Shown piece after piece: positions 61,459 to 64,000 of a stretch of 64,000 nt of DNA. The DNA lies in assembly GCF_002420705.1 (NCBI RefSeq), contig NZ_DIIM01000005.1, forward strand, positions 99,925 through 163,924, given 5' to 3'. The notes under the pieces were generated by a model. It was given only the letters and a program-made list of their open reading frames with translations, made no database searches and was not told the DNA's origin. Numbering within the stretch: the first letter of the stretch is position 1; every line of letters starts with the position of its first letter. The position numbers and the translations under genes were made by a program. The stretch is from Sphingobacterium sp. UBA5670. Lineage in GTDB: Bacteria > Bacteroidota > Bacteroidia > Sphingobacteriales > Sphingobacteriaceae.

Positions 61459-62685
61459 TTAGGGAGTCAAGGTTTTGGGCTGGATGGCGAATTCAATCTT
61501 ATCATTCAACGGTGCATATACTTCTTTGCTTTGCTCTTCCAGCCGATCTGGAAATAGAATGCCGAAAAGATGATCGGTTTCGTGCTGAAAAATAACAGCA
61601 GTAAAACCCTCGATATTTTCTTCGATAACTTTCCCTTCTGTATTGATGTATTGCAGGCGGATCGCATAACTCCGTAAAACATCCTCTTTACGATTAGGGA
61701 TAGAAAGACAGCCTTCGGCACCTTTTCGTTTCAGTTTGGAGCGCCATAGAATTTTAGGATTTACATAGAATTCAAATGGCTGATCTGGTTTGTCAAATCG
61801 CTGTACCCAGATTAGATTTTTATTTATACCAATTTGTGGCGCTGCGATGCCTACACCCGGGTGATTGGGATCACGTACCGTCGCAAACATTCTTTTAGAA
61901 AGTGACTCAATCAATGGATCGTTGTATTTGACATCACTGCTTGTCGCTTTTAAAACTTTCAGATCTTTTTCGTCCGTTGTCTGCAATACACGAAGAATTG
62001 CATTTTCACCGCCTGATGAAATGATTTTTTTGTCAGCAGCACTAAACTCCTGACCCGCATTAAGATTGACCGGTCTTTCGTTTTTTGACTTATGAAATGC
62101 TTTTTCTCCTGCCATAATTTTTGTTTCTAAATTGTTTTCAACTGGGGGAACCGGACAACGGTAACCGTTACTATAAGCGCAATAGGGGTTATATGCTTTG
62201 TTAAAATCTATCTCAACGTTGTCCCCTTTTATATCATCTGTGGATAGATCAATATATCGGCCACCACTATAACTTTCCTGGCCATTTGTTAAATCTAAAA
62301 ATGGCAAAAATAAATGTTTTTTGTATGCAGGATTTTGAAATAATGCGACGCTTTGGTAGACATTCAGTATACGCTCTTTACCGTGAAGGACAAATGTTAT
62401 AATTCCGTATCTTTTGTATTCATTGCTTGTGCCGTCGTAGGTCGGCATACGGAACACGGGTTCATCAAACAAAATTTCAATTTTTGCTTTGACTTTATAA
62501 CTTGCGTCTACTGGAAAGTAATCCAAAAATGCCACTTGATCTGATTTCAATGGGCCATATTGTTCTTTCGCCAATTCAGCGGCTTTTTCTTCACGAAGAG
62601 TGGTAATTTGTTGCTCGTATTTAGTTTGTGCATGCGTATTCAAGCATAAGGCCAACAGGAAACTGGCGACAAGTGTTTTTTTCAT
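61459..62685 (-). CDS. Secreted DUF1684-peptide deformylase fusion
   Basis: 408 residues: signal peptide (to about residue 19, LNTHAQ), a DUF1684 domain (about 25-183, with FLDYFPVDASYKV, GGRYIDL and AYNPYCAYSNGYRCPVPP), a 60-residue linker, and a C-terminal peptide deformylase domain (about 250-400). All three deformylase motifs are intact: GVGIAAPQIG (277-286), EGCLS (324-328, metal ligand C326) and HETDH (368-372, ligands H368 and H372, catalytic E369). Deformylases normally act on nascent chains in the cytoplasm; this one is addressed to the envelope, so its substrate must differ. A promoter with a leader of about 170 bases lies upstream. Confidence 0.85.
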   Translation of the reverse strand: MKKTLVASFLLALCLNTHAQTKYEQQITTLREEKAAELAKEQYGPLKSDQVAFLDYFPVDASYKVKAKIEILFDEPVFRMPTYDGTSNEYKRYGIITFVLHGKERILNVYQSVALFQNPAYKKHLFLPFLDLTNGQESYSGGRYIDLSTDDIKGDNVEIDFNKAYNPYCAYSNGYRCPVPPVENNLETKIMAGEKAFHKSKNERPVNLNAGQEFSAADKKIISSGGENAILRVLQTTDEKDLKVLKATSSDVKYNDPLIESLSKRMFATVRDPNHPGVGIAAPQIGINKNLIWVQRFDKPDQPFEFYVNPKILWRSKLKRKGAEGCLSIPNRKEDVLRSYAIRLQYINTEGKVIEENIEGFTAVIFQHETDHLFGILFPDRLEEQSKEVYAPLNDKIEFAIQPKTLTP

Positions 62686-63006
62686 TTGTTTAAATATTTA
62701 TTTGCCCGATTTCACACAACCAAATGCCACAACGCTTTTGGTATTGTTTTGAGCCGTTTGTCCAAAGGATAGGCCCATAGTCCCGCTATGATCGGGGCGA
62801 ACTCGGTGATCTATTGCCCAAAAAGCAAGTTAGCTTGCTGTTGTTAAATAGTCTATCAAAGTTATAGTTTTTTTGGCTAAAAGATCAAAATTAATAGATC
62901 AAAAACGAGAATTGAATGTATTACAAAGCGCAGCCCAACTTAAATATTAAATCTTCCTATGTAATACTCAGTCGTACTTTGTACTTTTGTGAAAAAAAGC
63001 ATATCC
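62686..63006. other. Divergent intergenic region, deformylase fusion and ruvX
   Basis: 321 bp with no gene. It contains the two hairpins and promoter of the minus-strand gene and, at 62982-62989, the ruvX -7 box TACTTTTG. Confidence 0.5.
62857..62888 (-). promoter_or_regulatory. Promoter of the DUF1684-deformylase gene
   Basis: Minus strand: TTG (62886-62888), 21 bp, TAACTTTG (62857-62864). The roughly 170-base leader contains a hairpin AGCAAG/CTTGCT near 62824-62839 and another CATAG/CTATG at 62776-62790. Confidence 0.5.
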
Positions 63007-63420
63007 ATGAGATTGATGGCCTTCGATTATGGTACAAAACGAATAGGGGTTGCGGTGACCGATCCAATGCAAATTATTGCGACGGCATTGACGACGGTAC
63101 ACCCACAGGATATCTGGACATTTCTAGCAGAGTATTTACAGACAGAGCAGGTAGAAACTTTTGTTGTCGGCAAGCCGCGTCAGCTGGATGGTACCGACTC
63201 TGAATCCGCACAGCATGTTGTCGGTTTTGTTCGGAAGCTGAAAAAGACTTATCCTGCAATTGCTGTGGCAGAGATTGATGAGCGTTTTACGTCTAAAATG
63301 GCTTCGGCAGCGATTGCGCAAAGCGGAAAAAAGAAAAAGGATCGCCAACAAAAGGGATTGATTGATACTGTGTCTGCAACGATCATTTTGCAAAGCTACA
63401 TGGATAGCCGTAATTTTTAG
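63007..63420 (+). CDS. ruvX: Holliday junction resolvase-like protein RuvX/YqgF
   Basis: RNase-H-fold nuclease of the YqgF family, implicated in maturation of 16S rRNA 5' ends and possibly Holliday junctions. 137 residues from the ATG at 63007: AFDYGTKRIGVAVTD (first catalytic aspartate), VVGKPRQLDGTDSESA, and AEIDERFTSKMA. An in-frame GTG six codons upstream lies inside the -7 box TACTTTTG, so it cannot be the start. It is followed 48 bp later by ybeY, also an rRNA-processing gene. Confidence 0.93.
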   Translation: MRLMAFDYGTKRIGVAVTDPMQIIATALTTVHPQDIWTFLAEYLQTEQVETFVVGKPRQLDGTDSESAQHVVGFVRKLKKTYPAIAVAEIDERFTSKMASAAIAQSGKKKKDRQQKGLIDTVSATIILQSYMDSRNF

Positions 63421-63468
63421 ATACACAACGACTAATACTTCAAACAAGAATGAATAAAAAATAGAAGG

Positions 63469-63897
63469 ATGAAGAGCATATTATTTTTTACTGAGGATAC
63501 GGATTTCAAATTAAAAGAAAAGGGGAAAATCCGTCAATGGATTGCTGATGCCATCAAAGGCGAAGGATTTAAACGTGTAGGCGAATTGAGCTTTATCCTT
63601 TGCTCGGATGCTTACTTACTTGAAATCAATAAGCAATATTTAAATCACGACACCTATACGGATATCGTTACTTTTGATTCCTCCGAAGATGATGACACCA
63701 TTGCCGGCGATATTTTTATCAGTGTGGAACGTATTCAGGAGAATGCCGAAAAATTTAAGGTTGATGTGCGTGACGAGCTTCATCGGGTTATTATTCATGG
63801 TGTCATGCACCTGTGCGGTTATCCCGATAAAAAACCGGCAGATAAAGCCAAGATGACCGCCAAGGAGGATGAGTATCTCGGTAAAAGAAACTTTTAA
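63469..63897 (+). CDS. ybeY: Endoribonuclease YbeY
   Basis: Metal-dependent RNase needed for 16S rRNA 3'-end maturation. 142 residues; DIVTFDSSEDDTIAGDIFIS-like strand (DIVTFDSSED, IAGDIFISVERI) and the zinc motif HGVMHLCGYPDKK. The usual third histidine (HGxLHLxGYDH) is replaced, here by proline-aspartate; this is frequent in Bacteroidota. The frame is complete. About 100 bp remain to the window edge, with no feature recognised in them. Confidence 0.93.
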   Translation: MKSILFFTEDTDFKLKEKGKIRQWIADAIKGEGFKRVGELSFILCSDAYLLEINKQYLNHDTYTDIVTFDSSEDDDTIAGDIFISVERIQENAEKFKVDVRDELHRVIIHGVMHLCGYPDKKPADKAKMTAKEDEYLGKRNF

Positions 63898-64000
63898 CAT
63901 ACTCCTTCGTATACTCATTAGGGCCCACAGTTCGGTGAGCCGGCTGAAGGTTCTATTTTACTCGAGAGAAGGAAACAATACATAAAAAAAGCGCTTTACA

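Overview
The window is an ordinary stretch of chromosome from a member of the Bacteroidota, most likely a Sphingobacteriaceae (Sphingobacterium-like) bacterium; the genus is inferred, not proven. The signs are promoters of the TTG-N19/20-TAnnTTTG type instead of sigma70 -35/-10 boxes, few Shine-Dalgarno sequences, a SusC/SusD pair, and families largely confined to this phylum (DUF4293, DUF5689, YtxH plus holin-like trio, PL10). I see no prophage, no intact insertion sequence and no CRISPR array.

Region 1 (1-9.8 kb) is a pectin/galacturonate catabolic locus on the minus strand. A tight six-gene operon (gaps 5-14 bp) encodes GH28 polygalacturonase, GH105 unsaturated galacturonyl hydrolase fused to a DUF4350 domain, PL10 pectate lyase, then UxaB, UxaA and UxaC (UxaC runs off the left edge). 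Together they would cut polygalacturonate outside the cytoplasm and carry galacturonate through tagaturonate and altronate to 2-keto-3-deoxygluconate. Upstream is a 100-residue ORF that looks like a pectin methylesterase (CE8) with its catalytic core deleted, a strong LacI-type palindrome with a second partial copy before the operon, and a fold-back array of 11-bp units.

Region 2 (9.8-25 kb) is housekeeping: murF, truA, an ABC exporter, a NeuD-like acyltransferase, DUF4293, ung, an Lrp/AsnC regulator, sufBCD (Fe-S assembly), an MFS exporter, tRNA-Gly(GCC), and a COG2509 flavoprotein. The 340 bp between murF and truA has no ORF and looks like a folded RNA.

Region 3 (25-42.7 kb) holds a lemA-TPM-TPM cluster, a TlpA-like thioredoxin, pfkA, a DsbD split into two genes, birA, rsfS, ftsH, a LUD-domain gene, a rhomboid protease, yifB/comM, a YtxH/holin-like/hypothetical trio, a GDP-fucose synthase and trmB.

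Region 4 (42.7-50.5 kb) is a SusC/SusD/DUF5689 outer-membrane uptake operon with no linked enzyme, followed by a DUF937 gene. Region 5 (50.5-58 kb, minus strand) has trhO, a surface-polysaccharide cluster (DeoR-type regulator, flippase, three glycosyltransferases, DUF3820) and a 402-residue protein built from 38-residue repeats. Region 6 (58-64 kb) has yebC and an L-threonine-dehydrogenase-like epimerase, asd, a secreted DUF1684-peptide deformylase fusion, ruvX and ybeY.

The observations most worth following are the secreted deformylase fusion, the core-deleted pectinesterase, the 11-bp-unit fold-back array beside the operator, the folded-RNA candidate, and three promoters that share their spacer as well as their boxes.
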